Shown in pieces: positions 1 through 8,362 of a stretch of DNA of 64,000 nucleotides. Made by a program: the position numbers and the translations under genes. This DNA is from Bacteroidia bacterium. Lineage in GTDB: Bacteria; Bacteroidota; Bacteroidia; Cytophagales; Cyclobacteriaceae. A model generated the notes under the pieces. That model was not told the origin of the DNA. It did no database searches and was given only the letters and a program-made list of their open reading frames with translations. The stretch lies in contig JAUILA010000001.1 of the NCBI GenBank assembly GCA_030432655.1, forward strand, positions 1 to 64,000, read 5' to 3'. The stretch's first letter is position 1. Every line of letters begins with the position of its first letter.

Positions 1-83
1 GGGTCCGCTACCAGAAATCAATGAAGAAACAACAAGAAAATAGAATCGAATTATTAACTAAGAAACTCACCCAACTGGTCTAG
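1..83 (+). CDS. 3' end of an unidentified gene (partial)
   Basis: One frame is open from the left edge to a TAG at 81-83 and gives a lysine- and glutamine-rich tail ending in LTKKLTQLV. A charged helical tail like this is common at the end of many regulators, but about 26 residues are too few to name a family. The other two forward frames stop within the first 45 bases, which is why this frame was chosen. It could also be chance. Confidence 0.25.
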   Translation, partial: VRYQKSMKKQQENRIELLTKKLTQLV

Positions 84-108
84 ATTATGGGGAGTATTAT
101 AACACGCC

Positions 109-192
109 ATGAACTCTGGAAAATACAAATTGATAGCAATCGGTTTGGCGGTAGTTGGACTCGTTTGGGAATTGAGCGCCTGGTTCATTTGA
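109..192 (+). CDS. possible 27-residue single-span peptide
   Basis: A short frame starting with ATG encodes a lysine-containing N-terminus followed by one hydrophobic stretch (IAIGLAVVGLVWEL) and a TGA stop. It could be a small membrane peptide or a chance frame; no family is recognised and no clear ribosome-binding site precedes it. The rest of the first 300 bases, from 193 to 302, shows nothing I can support. Confidence 0.15.
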   Translation: MNSGKYKLIAIGLAVVGLVWELSAWFI

Positions 193-302
193 ATGCGAAC
201 GAACTGATCCCGAAACAACTACATTGTCCGCGGGAGCCTGTTGCCCTGTAAAACATTTATTTGCATATGTGGTTACATCTCGGAACCAGGCGGCTTTATC
301 TC

Positions 303-1058
303 TCAGTTGTTATCCATGTCAGGATTTTCAATCAACCATTGATCGAACCCATATTCGAATTGATCTCCCGCAATCATTGAATTGAAGTCAAAGTGTTGAT
401 TGAACAGCGCGTGATAAATGCGGTTTTTCTGTTCATCCCGATACGTGACCTGCAGCCCGTCTAAAAACGCACTGTGAATGGAATACGGGATAAATTGATA
501 ATTTTTGAAGTCGTTCTCTATCAACACTCTCAACTTTTTGAATATTTCGGCGTATTCACCGCACGGGGAGATTATAATCCTGTGCGTTTGCAGGTAAACG
601 CGGTTTGATTCTATTTTGTCTTTCAGTATTTCAGGATTGCGCTCAACCAAAGCCGTTGTATCAGTCGCATACAGGGTGTAGAACGGACCGATCAGACTGA
701 CCGCGAGGTGTATTCTTTTTTCAGCAATTCTATCTCCAAATTCATCCTTGCTTAATTCAACACAGGCGCTAAACGAAGGCTCCTGTCCAAAGGTAGTTCC
801 GACAATCTTGTGATTCAATTCACCGGACCAATTCTCCGTCTTTTGTTCCCACCTTGTTTGAAAATTGTCTTTTTGATGAATGTTTTCAACGATGAGCTTT
901 TCAAGTTCAGCAATTCCGGGATACGTAAAGTAGATTCCTCCGTTTCGTTTTTCTATTCCCAAGGGATAATACTTTTTGATCGCCTCATAAATGGGCCAGA
1001 AGTTATATCTATCGGTTCTGAATGAGAAATTATGATCCATATGGAGTTGATTTAGCAT
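303..1058 (-). CDS. hypothetical protein, 251 aa, cytoplasmic
   Basis: The frame is open for 251 codons with ordinary composition, and no signal peptide or membrane span is visible. The sequence mixes aromatic-rich and charged segments (for example KNYQFIPYS and YGFDQWLIENPDMDN near the end) and reads like a globular soluble protein. I do not recognise the family. The first ATG is used, but a second in-frame ATG six codons later (MDHNFSF) is equally plausible because no Shine-Dalgarno sequence decides the start. It is divergent from the secreted protein at 1156, with about 100 bases of AT-rich spacer that must hold both promoters. Its GC content is below that of the main chromosome, similar to the orphan genes further right. 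Confidence 0.65.
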   Translation of the reverse strand: MLNQLHMDHNFSFRTDRYNFWPIYEAIKKYYPLGIEKRNGGIYFTYPGIAELEKLIVENIHQKDNFQTRWEQKTENWSGELNHKIVGTTFGQEPSFSACVELSKDEFGDRIAEKRIHLAVSLIGPFYTLYATDTTALVERNPEILKDKIESNRVYLQTHRIIISPCGEYAEIFKKLRVLIENDFKNYQFIPYSIHSAFLDGLQVTYRDEQKNRIYHALFNQHFDFNSMIAGDQFEYGFDQWLIENPDMDNN

Positions 1059-1155
1059 TTGGAATAGAAGGAGGAGTTAACAGTCTTCTCATATTCTAAA
1101 ATAAGCCTTATTAATTATTATTTGTATTTTACTTCTTTACTGATTATACCAAGCA

Positions 1156-1971
1156 ATGAAAACATCCAGAGTATTAAAGGGTTGGGTTTTACTGTTGTTT
1201 CTTACAGGAACCGTTTCCGCACAAGTCCAGCGAATTGATCATTTCGTTCTGAATTCCCCTTCCTCGGCAGAACTGATTGAACGCTTCACCGAAGAGTTTG
1301 GCCTGCCATTGGCCTGGAGATCAGGTGTGAATGCCGGAATATCATTGGGGAACGTATTGATGGAATGCAGCAATTATGAATCGAGCGATTATGCCGTCGG
1401 GATAGGACTGGAACCGGCCCAGGACGCCCAAGAATTTATTCCGATCCTGGATGATGCCGGTATATCCCATGCTGAGGCAGATCCTCATTACATGAAGGGA
1501 GAGGACGGCACCGAATTTTTGGCGTATACACTTATTGATTTACACGGGATGTTGCCCGAGCCCGAATCGTATTTTTTTGTAGTGGATTATGCCAGCCGGG
1601 AATATATGAGCGGTTTGCAGCGAGGTGCTGCCGAAGAATTAGCGGCTGCCGGCGGAGGCCTGTTAGGCGTGGAAAAACTTGAGGAGATAGTAATTGGAAC
1701 GAAGGATTATAAAGGATTTCAGGATGAAATGAACAAGTTGCCCGGAGTGCAGCGTGCAGAAGAGGGGCTGTACACATTTGGAGAAGGCCCGTCCATACGA
1801 CTGGTTGATTCTGAAAGTGGCGATTATTTTGTATTGGTGATCAAAGTTAAATCCTTACAAGAAGCTGCAGATGGATTAAAGTCGGCCAATACACTCATAA
1901 AACAGTCAGCAAGTAACATACAGATCACCGATAGGCTGCCGGGCAATGTTACAATAATGATTATTGAATAA
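1156..1971 (+). CDS. secreted glyoxalase/VOC-like protein
   Basis: A signal peptide (lysine/arginine start, LLLFLTGTVSAQ, cleavage near residue 23) precedes a segment reading IDHFVLNSPSSAELIERF, which matches the opening beta-alpha unit of vicinal oxygen chelate (glyoxalase-like) domains. A second half around residues 160-270 may be the paired VOC module. VOC proteins usually bind a metal and act on small molecules. I cannot identify metal ligands with certainty, so catalysis is not claimed. The likely location is periplasm or outside. It is monocistronic: it ends 432 bases before the next gene. The start is the ATG giving the signal peptide. Confidence 0.7.
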   Translation: MKTSRVLKGWVLLLFLTGTVSAQVQRIDHFVLNSPSSAELIERFTEEFGLPLAWRSGVNAGISLGNVLMECSNYESSDYAVGIGLEPAQDAQEFIPILDDAGISHAEADPHYMKGEDGTEFLAYTLIDLHGMLPEPESYFFVVDYASREYMSGLQRGAAEELAAAGGGLLGVEKLEEIVIGTKDYKGFQDEMNKLPGVQRAEEGLYTFGEGPSIRLVDSESGDYFVLVIKVKSLQEAADGLKSANTLIKQSASNIQITDRLPGNVTIMIIE

Positions 1972-2207
1972 GGAAAACGAAGGGGTTTAAATGTTGGCAC
2001 TGACTTTCATATCTTACGTTTTATTCAAACCCCAAATTGTCTCAAATGATGGTTATAATGTTTATACCATTGGCATGTATATATATGATACCATATCCAA
2101 TACACCTCCATTTAGATCATACTTAAAATTATCTCATCGAACCAGCCTTTGCAAATTGCCGCTTCATAGTGACCGGCATACAATTTGAAATTAAACGGCG
2201 TTATACA

Positions 2208-2254
2208 GATCCAGGGCTCTGCTCACTGTGTTCGCATCCCCAGGATGACGAGGT
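2208..2254 (+). repeat. REP-like intergenic repeat, copy A (decayed)
   Basis: This 47-base segment matches 8299-8345 at 42 of 47 positions, including an identical 22-base 3' part that contains CCCCAGGATGACGAGGT. The central hairpin, perfect in copy B, is partly lost here because four of the five differences fall in its arms. Both copies are intergenic, as expected for a dispersed palindromic repeat. Confidence 0.75.
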
Positions 2255-2257
2255 ATT

Positions 2258-2275
2258 CTTAGTCTTAGTCTTAGT
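2258..2275 (+). repeat. three tandem CTTAGT hexamers
   Basis: CTTAGT occurs three times head to tail, starting three bases after REP-like copy A. It is a short simple-sequence run in non-coding DNA and may be a by-product of slippage beside the hairpin. Confidence 0.6.
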
Positions 2276-2403
2276 CCTGATCTTTATAATATGTATAAGA
2301 TCCACAAGTTCTACGAGCGATTCAATGTACGGTCCGCACTTTTCATTCGTAAAAAATATTACATTGATTTTGTATTCATATACTAATATCGTAACTCGAT
2401 AGA

Positions 2404-3282
2404 ATGAATATGAATACATTTATTAGCAGATATAGCCTGGTACTCCTGATGATCATTGCAGTTAGTTGTAAAGATGGCGGAGATGAGGTTGTACATAATC
2501 AAATGGAATTGGCTTATGATGGCAATAGAGTGGAGCTGATCAATGATGAAGTATGGGCAAATGAGAATTGCGGATTTGTTTACGCTTCAGCCAGCACAGC
2601 TTCCCGGGGCGAGAATCTAGATGCACATTTTCGCATTGAATTTAGCCTGACAACGCAGGGAAGGATTAATGAGATACTTTTCTTTGATCATGCTGATCAA
2701 AATCGCGTGTACAAATCTGCCTATTATAAGCCCGCTGAAGTATTTTTTATCGAAAATTTCATCATGGACGGAACCACCCTGCGATTTGATTTTGAGGGTG
2801 AACTGTATAGCGAAAACCTTAATAGTACTCCCAAGTATATAGAAGGAAGTTATGAAAACACCGAATTTCGTTACGTAAACTGTTCCTATGAGCCTTGGGT
2901 AGTTCAGGCGAATATCAATGGCGGGAAGTATCAACAGGTGTCAGCATATGGATCCAGTTCGGAACTGGAGACCGTTTGGACCTCATTATCAGACGATGGA
3001 TTCAGGTTCTCGATCATATCAGGAGATGAATTGAAAGACATGCCATTGGGGACCTACTCATTCTCCCGTAATGATCTGCTTGACCGGGTAATTCTTGAAA
3101 CGTATTCCGGCCCCTTCACGGCATGGTTGACTACTTCTACAGATGTATGGGAGCAATATGAATATGAAGGAGAATTGCATATTGATCAGCAAAACACTCA
3201 AACCATTGGCCGCTTTAAATTGAAGGCCTTTAAAGGAGACGAAGTAATTTATGAGGTAACGGATGGTCATTTTTCTATCTGA
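2404..3282 (+). CDS. outer-membrane or periplasmic lipoprotein, unknown function
   Basis: A lipoprotein signal is clear: a hydrophobic run followed by the lipobox IAVSC, with the acceptor cysteine near residue 22, then an acidic linker (KDGGDE). The remaining 270 residues alternate short hydrophobic and polar stretches typical of a beta-rich fold, with aromatic turns such as SYEPWVVQANINGG, which suggests a beta-sandwich. I do not recognise the family. Two start codons (ATG at 2404 and 2410) fit the signal peptide. The gene stands alone and is closed by the strong terminator at 3324. Confidence 0.75.
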   Translation: MNMNTFISRYSLVLLMIIAVSCKDGGDEVVHNQMELAYDGNRVELINDEVWANENCGFVYASASTASRGENLDAHFRIEFSLTTQGRINEILFFDHADQNRVYKSAYYKPAEVFFIENFIMDGTTLRFDFEGELYSENLNSTPKYIEGSYENTEFRYVNCSYEPWVVQANINGGKYQQVSAYGSSSELETVWTSLSDDGFRFSIISGDELKDMPLGTYSFSRNDLLDRVILETYSGPFTAWLTTSTDVWEQYEYEGELHIDQQNTQTIGRFKLKAFKGDEVIYEVTDGHFSI

Positions 3283-3323
3283 TTATGCCCGGGCCAGGAA
3301 AAAGATTCTATGTCATCTTTAAC

Positions 3324-3345
3324 AAAGCCCTTCGGGGCTTTTTTA
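3324..3345 (+). terminator. Rho-independent terminator after the 2404 lipoprotein
   Basis: AAAGCCC, a TTCG tetraloop and GGGCTTT form a compact perfect hairpin followed by a run of T. It lies about 40 bases after the lipoprotein stop codon. Confidence 0.9.
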
Positions 3346-3478
3346 TTTGTAAGCCTAAGACAATCAGTTAATTGACAACATTTTTTTAGAAAATAATCGG
3401 TTGAGAAATCTGCATTCCTAGAGGACAAGTAGTAACTTATACTTGGTTTACAGTATATGAAGTATAAATATCTTATCA

Positions 3479-3955
3479 ATGCCTGAATTTCTCAAAGAGT
3501 TAAATGGTGAATTGATGCTTTATAAAGAAGTGGTGTCCTTTATCGCCGCGGCAATCGGGATTATCGCTTTGTTCTTTACTGCTATTCAAATACGCAGAAA
3601 CAGTAAACAAATAAAAGCAAACAGCATCTATGAGATTCAGAAAGATGCGCGAATAGCCGCATCCGAGCTCTTTGAAAACAAGGGTATTTACAAAAGCATG
3701 CTGGCGAAGGAAATGAAGATGAAAGATAAGTCGTATCATCTGATCGGCAAGTATTTCAATTTCTATGCTTCGGTTTATCAGCAGCGAAGATTGAATGTTA
3801 TTGATGGCCGGATATGGAAACCATTTCTGGCAGAGATGCAGCAGTTCCTTGAAATGGATCTGGCCAAAAAGTTTTGGAAAAAAAAGAAAGGGTTGGGTCA
3901 GTATGATAAAGGATTCACGAAGCTGGTAAACAAATTAATTGAAAAACAGAACTGA
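3479..3955 (+). CDS. single-span membrane protein, unknown function
   Basis: The protein has one transmembrane helix at about residues 17-36 (SFIAAAIGIIALFFTAIQI), followed at once by arginine and asparagine (RRN), then a basic, helical C-terminal domain ending in a lysine cluster (KKFWKKKKG) and KQN. The layout of a short N-terminal tail, one span and a cytoplasmic helical domain occurs in many phage- or defence-associated small proteins, but no named family is evident. It lies 26 bases before the next gene and is probably co-transcribed with it. It marks the left edge of an AT-rich block of orphan genes. Confidence 0.6.
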   Translation: MPEFLKELNGELMLYKEVVSFIAAAIGIIALFFTAIQIRRNSKQIKANSIYEIQKDARIAASELFENKGIYKSMLAKEMKMKDKSYHLIGKYFNFYASVYQQRRLNVIDGRIWKPFLAEMQQFLEMDLAKKFWKKKKGLGQYDKGFTKLVNKLIEKQN

Positions 3956-3981
3956 GTTCTGAAGCTAAACTATCCACAGCT

Positions 3982-4464
3982 ATGACCGGACCATTTAATA
4001 CCATCAACAGGGAAACGGAAGGAGTGTCGCACCTGGCGAGTGCAGAACTCATGGACGCTATGTCAAAATTCTACCTGATGCTGATGTCTCTGGAACGTCA
4101 GGACCGGGACCGAACCAGTTACTATCAAAAGGAGACCTTATATAAGCTCCGGGTTAGCGCCACCCTGTTTGATCAGATCGAATACATGGCTACCGACCGG
4201 CCCCTGAGACCTTCAATGGATATAAGTAATGAGTTATATGAACTCAACATAAAATTAGAATCACTCGGTGTGTCTCAACCTGTTCAAAATTATCAGCTGC
4301 CTCAAACAGCGAGCCAGCAAATCAGGGCTTTTGAATCAACTGTCAGCCGGATGGAGTTCACATATTCCTCCCGGGACTGGACGATGTTTAACCAGGTAAT
4401 TACTTCCGCAAATAATCTGATGTCTGTCGGACTGATCATAGCCAGGATTTCAGCCCTGACTTAA
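3982..4464 (+). CDS. hypothetical helical protein, 160 aa
   Basis: This soluble, mostly helical protein has many methionines in its N-terminal third (residues 24-50) and a leucine-rich amphipathic C-terminus (NLMSVGLIIARISAL). No signal peptide or family is recognised. It follows the single-span protein by 26 bases in the same direction, so the two probably form a small operon. It converges on the YezG-like gene with a nine-base gap between stop codons and no recognisable terminator. Confidence 0.55.
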   Translation: MTGPFNTINRETEGVSHLASAELMDAMSKFYLMLMSLERQDRDRTSYYQKETLYKLRVSATLFDQIEYMATDRPLRPSMDISNELYELNIKLESLGVSQPVQNYQLPQTASQQIRAFESTVSRMEFTYSSRDWTMFNQVITSANNLMSVGLIIARISALT

Positions 4465-4473
4465 AGTTGTAGA

Positions 4474-4857
4474 TTAGTAATTCTGATAATTAAATCTCAA
4501 TACATGATCAACAGATTGCATATTTAACCTGTCTACTTCGCCCTGCCACTGATCATCAAAGATATAGTCGATTTCAAACTGAGAATCGGGCTTTAACCAA
4601 AAAACTGCCTTATTCCATTTACTATTCCACTTGATGTGTGATTCCCGGTGAAGCCATTCCAGGGATTTACGAAGGATCACGTAATTTCCGGGATGCATGG
4701 AAATTTTGTTACCGTCTGCAATGGTATAATTCGCATTCACACCAAAGTACCCTTTTTGTATTCGAAAATGTAGCTCTGCAACTTTCCAGTCTTCATCATT
4801 TGGTATGAGATCAAGCAGGTATTGTCCAAATTCCGTGAAGGCTTCTTTCTCTGTCAT
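4474..4857 (-). CDS. YezG/DUF600-like immunity protein
   Basis: At 127 residues the size fits the YezG (DUF600) family, which protects producers of polymorphic toxins from their own toxin. Family-like features are the opening helix ending in LLDLIPNDEDW, a strand of the type AELHFRIQKGYFGVNANY, and the C-terminal block W-x-KAVFWLKPDSQFEIDYIFDD, which resembles the acidic end of YezG proteins. No LXG or other toxin gene is adjacent, so it may be an orphan immunity gene. It is cytoplasmic, with no signal peptide. The assignment rests on remembered family pattern, not on a search. Confidence 0.5.
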   Translation of the reverse strand: MTEKEAFTEFGQYLLDLIPNDEDWKVAELHFRIQKGYFGVNANYTIADGNKISMHPGNYVILRKSLEWLHRESHIKWNSKWNKAVFWLKPDSQFEIDYIFDDQWQGEVDRLNMQSVDHVLRFNYQNY

Positions 4858-5057
4858 TTACATTAAATTAATCATTGGATGATTAGCGTGGATAAAGTAA
4901 CCATATTAATGCTCTTTCTAATCGATGGGCAACCGCGGAAGTCATTTTACAAACACACAGAGTTCTTTATTCGTGAATTATATATATAATTAACATACTA
5001 CTAGCTTAACTCCCTGAAGCTAAAGTCAGGCTCTGGATTCAGAAGTAAAAATCAATT

Positions 5058-5402
5058 ATGAAAGGATTCGTAATCACATTCCGGAATAAGGAATACAAAA
5101 TTGGAATAGAGAATGGTTCCTCAAATATAATTATTGGTCGGGTAGCTACTCGTGATGAGAATTATATTAATCTCGGAGGGCTCGAAATAAAAGATGATTC
5201 TGAGATTGCGGAACACATCTACCATAAATGGCTGGACGCCACACTTGAAGATAACGACGAAATTATCATCCGATTTCAGGATATAGATCAGATTTCAGAA
5301 TCCACCAAGAAAGTTAGAAAACAGGGTGAAACCGTCACCGAAGCCAAGATCAGGCATTATCACAAATTAAAAAAAGAACTGGAGGAAGGGGGTCATATTT
5401 AA
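5058..5402 (+). CDS. small hypothetical protein, 114 aa
   Basis: An N-terminal beta-hairpin-like segment (KGFVITFRNKEYKIGIENG) is followed by an acidic middle (ATLEDNDEIIIRF) and a long charged helix at residues 75-112. Size, acidity and surroundings suggest an orphan immunity-type or accessory protein, but no family is recognised. The ATG is preceded by an AT-rich 200-base spacer. It converges on the two-span membrane protein, with stops about 20 bases apart. Codon use is AT-rich like its neighbours and unlike the main chromosome. Confidence 0.55.
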   Translation: MKGFVITFRNKEYKIGIENGSSNIIIGRVATRDENYINLGGLEIKDDSEIAEHIYHKWLDATLEDNDEIIIRFQDIDQISESTKKVRKQGETVTEAKIRHYHKLKKELEEGGHI

Positions 5403-5422
5403 TGCATCGCCTTAAACTGAAA

Positions 5423-5677
5423 TCATTTGTTTTTTCTGGAGAAGAATTTTCTTAATCCGGAATCGGGAGGAAGATTAATTATACCAATCATGAGAATGAT
5501 AATGCCTGCAAGAACATAATATGGACCACCCTCGGCAGTCAATTGATAATGGTAAAAAGTACCAACGATGAAGATGCGATTTACAAGCAAGTATATTCCA
5601 AATGAGGCAATCAGAATGCCAAGAAATATGAAAGCTACATTATTCCAGGGGTCGTTCTTCATGTAAAAGTCAGGCAA
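5423..5677 (-). CDS. small two-span membrane protein
   Basis: Its 84 residues contain two hydrophobic helices, about 14-32 and 52-70 (YVLAGIIILMIGIINL), and a basic tail (FSRKNK) that should stay in the cytoplasm. No conserved domain is recognised. It lies in the AT-rich block, in the same direction as the RDD gene upstream, with a 128-base spacer between them. Confidence 0.5.
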   Translation of the reverse strand: MPDFYMKNDPWNNVAFIFLGILIASFGIYLLVNRIFIVGTFYHYQLTAEGGPYYVLAGIIILMIGIINLPPDSGLRKFFSRKNK

Positions 5678-5805
5678 ATAAGGGTTGACCAGCCAGGATA
5701 GGTAATTATTTCAACTGTCGTTTTCCCAGCCTCAATATTCTAACAACCTGTCAATTCGATATCACTATCTTTCGTTTTGTCAATTACGACGTTGACAGGG
5801 ATCTC

Positions 5806-6261
5806 TTAAACTCTTCTTACGATGGTGCTACACACTAAATCATGAAGACCTTGCTTTTGCTTATTAATATCGATCATCAATACCCCAATAAGCGTTGCCA
5901 TTGAGATTATTTTTGCCGGGAATCTCATAAATGCTTTGGCTAATGTCAATTTACTCCCATCGGAATTGTATACTCTCAGTCTGACAAATAACTTACCTAA
6001 TGAGGCTCCGATTGTGCCCTCCATTATGGCAAAATAGATATAAAAGATAGAAGTGCTTAAGAGTGTCGAGTTCAAGAAGCCTTCATCCCCGATTGATTTC
6101 CATCCAAGAGAGATTCCAGTTGTCCAGGTAATCAGAGGAAATACCATGGTATTCACGACTATATAATCAATTATAAATGCGAATAGTCGTGTTCCAAATT
6201 GTAGTTGAATGGATTCTGCGTGCCTGGGCCTTCGGAAGGATATTTTTTTGATTTCTGACAA
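5806..6261 (-). CDS. RDD family membrane protein
   Basis: The RDD signature is visible: an arginine followed by a hydrophobic helix containing aspartate (GTRLFAFIIDYIVVN, residues about 23-37), then a loop, a second span and a conserved-type GASLGKLFVRLRV segment leading into further hydrophobic helices. RDD proteins are 3- to 4-span inner-membrane proteins; some have been linked to ion or solute transport, but most are uncharacterised. Length (151 aa) is normal for a minimal family member. The basic N-terminus (RRPRH) suggests a cytoplasmic N-terminus. Confidence 0.8.
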   Translation of the reverse strand: MSEIKKISFRRPRHAESIQLQFGTRLFAFIIDYIVVNTMVFPLITWTTGISLGWKSIGDEGFLNSTLLSTSIFYIYFAIMEGTIGASLGKLFVRLRVYNSDGSKLTLAKAFMRFPAKIISMATLIGVLMIDINKQKQGLHDLVCSTIVRRV

Positions 6262-6545
6262 CTTGATTTTATTGCTCGAATATTAAATTACCAATTTAAT
6301 TAAAAACTAATTCTGACAAAACGCGATGCAGTTTATTTAATTAAAGATTGACAAAATCCTGAGATTACAGACGAAGCGAGGGAGAAGGCAAGAAGTTTAA
6401 TCATTCTGATACTTTTAAGTGTACTTGTAGGTGCCAGCTATCATTTACGTATTTGTATATTTTGGTAATATTATTTCCAAGTAGTGAATTTGTTCTCAAT
6501 CTTATCTTGTTCCCTACCAGTTACAATTTTACCATTACAAATATG

Positions 6546-6986
6546 TTAGGAATAATGTCTAATCAGTAGTTGAAGAAATATTGTACCAGCAACCAAAAAA
6601 GCGACGATTGTTTTAAGATTTATGGAGATTGTATGATTTAAATATTTGTCATTAAAATAGCTGTCCGCCAGACCAAGTAATACAAGAACAACACTGATAA
6701 TTTCAAGTTGAATAAAGAAATTATGTTGTTCCAAATTCATCTCACCTGATGTTAACAACGGATTAAAAAGAAGTTGAAAATTAAAAGACAGGAAATTAAC
6801 TAAAAGGCCTGTAAAAATTATGGTCTTTTTTAGCCACATAAAGCAGGTAGCCACACAGGTAATTGCAGCTACATCAAACATTAGTTCAAAAAATGGTCCC
6901 CAGCCAGTTATACCAAATAACACCGCACAAATTAGAAAAATCGATATTAAGTAGGAGATTTTTCGGTATCTAAGTTCTTCGTACAT
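6546..6986 (-). CDS. four-span membrane protein, unknown
   Basis: Four hydrophobic helices can be read in 146 residues: about 12-30, 37-60, 85-105 and 120-142. The N-terminus carries RYRK and is probably cytoplasmic. I recognise no family. GC is very low here (15/60 in the line at 6601). The 284 bases downstream, between this gene and the RDD gene, are AT-rich and show no coding frame I can support. Confidence 0.5.
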   Translation of the reverse strand: MYEELRYRKISYLISIFLICAVLFGITGWGPFFELMFDVAAITCVATCFMWLKKTIIFTGLLVNFLSFNFQLLFNPLLTSGEMNLEQHNFFIQLEIISVVLVLLGLADSYFNDKYLNHTISINLKTIVAFLVAGTIFLQLLIRHYS

Positions 6987-7124
6987 TAATTTCCTTATTC
7001 TGCTTCATAACCCATTATTGAAGCGATGTGTCTTAGTCCTTGTCTCTGCTGTAAATGTCACCGCCAAATCTTTGAATCCTACTTCAAGGGAGCATGATCT
7101 GATTCAAACGGACACAACAGAAGC

Positions 7125-7997
7125 TCATTGATGGGAAAGATCAATTATATAATAGACATCTTCAATATTTTGAACAATACCTTTACCATCGGGTATAGTA
7201 TCCATTTCGAAAATAGATCCGGTTAACGCAAACTCTTCTTGCGTCTTATTTATTATCAATTTAATCTCTATGGAATCGTTGGTACTAAAAAAATAATCAG
7301 TAATCAACATGGATGTCATTGAGGTATCTGGTTCAAAACCGAGGACATCATGACTAAACCCATGCAGCTTAGCATAAATTGATAGTGTATCCCCTCGCAG
7401 TTCTTCATTGTAACTGATTACTTTGCGGCGACTGATAAGGCTGCCTAATGAGTCATATTCCTCCGTCCATATTTTTTGAGATTCTGCATACTTGGCTTTA
7501 TACACCATGGAACCTGAAGAATTATATCCTATAAAATACCCATCCAGTTTCCCATTATCATAATTCATTTCATTTTTAATTATACCATTTTCATATTGAT
7601 AAGATTTTCCATGAAGCATACTATTTCTAAATGTAGAGCTCTGAAATATTGTGCCGGTTGAATCAAAGTATTCAACTGTTCCATTCTTCAGACCATTTTC
7701 AAAATAGGAAATCCAGTTAAGCTCGCCGTTTGGATGGTAAAATGAGCTTTTTCCATGCAATGTGTCCCTTCGATACTCTGATATAAAATCTAGTTGACCA
7801 TCCGGATAATAGCCCTTACACTCTCCAGATTTGAGGCCATCTTTAAGTTGACATTCAAGACGGGTATTGCCATTCGGGTATGTTGCTATAATTTCATAAT
7901 TGTCAGTACATGAAAAAAGCATGACAAACACCATGAACATCAAACGACTTCCAATAATGTGATTTGAACTATGGTAGTGCTCCGTCATTAGGTTCAA
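7125..7997 (-). CDS. MORN-repeat (YwqK-like) lipoprotein
   Basis: The N-terminus has a lipobox-like LFSC at about residues 27-30 after a hydrophobic run. From residue 35 to about 185 there are six to seven copies of a 22-24-residue repeat of the type Y-x-NG-x-L-x-x-x-x-x-x-x-G-x-x-x-G, for example YHPNGELNWISYFENGLKNG. This is the MORN_2/YwqK pattern; databases often call such proteins YwqK family antitoxin, although most are surface proteins with no proven antitoxin role. The last 100 residues are non-repetitive. The first ATG overlaps the decayed fragment at 7969-8121; a later start at 7940 (MFMVFVMLFSC) would avoid that but gives a very short signal. Confidence 0.75.
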   Translation of the reverse strand: MNLMTEHYHSSNHIIGSRLMFMVFVMLFSCTDNYEIIATYPNGNTRLECQLKDGLKSGECKGYYPDGQLDFISEYRRDTLHGKSSFYHPNGELNWISYFENGLKNGTVEYFDSTGTIFQSSTFRNSMLHGKSYQYENGIIKNEMNYDNGKLDGYFIGYNSSGSMVYKAKYAESQKIWTEEYDSLGSLISRRKVISYNEELRGDTLSIYAKLHGFSHDVLGFEPDTSMTSMLITDYFFSTNDSIEIKLIINKTQEEFALTGSIFEMDTIPDGKGIVQNIEDVYYIIDLSHQ

Positions 7998-8121
7998 AAT
8001 GTTTCTTAAGATATTCTTTTTTATCCTCGGTTAATCCCCGACTGAACCGTCATCTACAATAAAAACATATTTATACCTCTTGAAGGAATTCTCAATGGCA
8101 GAGGCAAAATCTAATGGCTGT
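7969..8121 (-). pseudogene. possible decayed C-terminus of an unidentified gene
   Basis: On the minus strand two protein-like segments lie end to end in different frames: PLDFASAIENSFKRYKYVF continuing to VDDGSVGD and a stop at 8031-8033, then GLTEDKKEYLKKHFEPND and a stop at 7969-7971. Their charge pattern and lack of low complexity suggest one former protein broken by a frameshift, with its 5' part gone. The family is unknown and the reading is tentative. Confidence 0.3.
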
Positions 8122-8362
8122 CACTACTTGATCTGAATCTGACCTCCCCAGGGCTTCTGTAGAAAACAGGTCCACAATGAAATTCACCTGGCCCCTGAAA
8201 CTTTCATAAATTAAACAGTGTGATATTGGCTAATGCCTTTTTCTATCGCATGTGGCACACCGTTCTCGGAACATTGAGAGATTAGTTAGCCTGCAGGGGA
8301 TCCCGGGCTATGCGCACTTTGTGCGCATCCCCAGGATGACGAGGTCCCGGAATAACGATCGC
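7998..8362. other. gene-poor spacer, 365 bases
   Basis: The left part is covered by the possible gene remnant above and the right part by REP-like copy B. Bases 8122-8298 show no coding frame or clear regulatory site. It separates the AT-rich orphan-gene block from the GC-richer chromosome to the right. Confidence 0.6.
8299..8345 (+). repeat. REP-like intergenic repeat, copy B (intact hairpin)
   Basis: This segment contains a perfect hairpin, ATGCGCAC-TTT-GTGCGCAT, enclosed by a longer imperfect pairing of GATCCCGGG with CCCCAGGATG. It matches copy A at 42 of 47 bases. It begins 18 bases past the stop codon of the TraB-like gene, so it may also protect or terminate that transcript. Confidence 0.8.

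Larger units (their letters stand above)
1972..2403. other. 432-base intergenic region holding a REP-like repeat
   Basis: No convincing gene is present. Short frames here lack codon structure and overlap the repeat at 2208-2254. AT-rich flanks on both sides could hold the promoter of the lipoprotein at 2404; no clean TAnnTTTG box with a matching TTG was found. Confidence 0.6.

Noticed and set aside
1991-2419. Three short overlapping frames in the 2 kb spacer
   Set aside because: They overlap the REP-like repeat and hexamer run, contradict each other on both strands and show no protein-like pattern.
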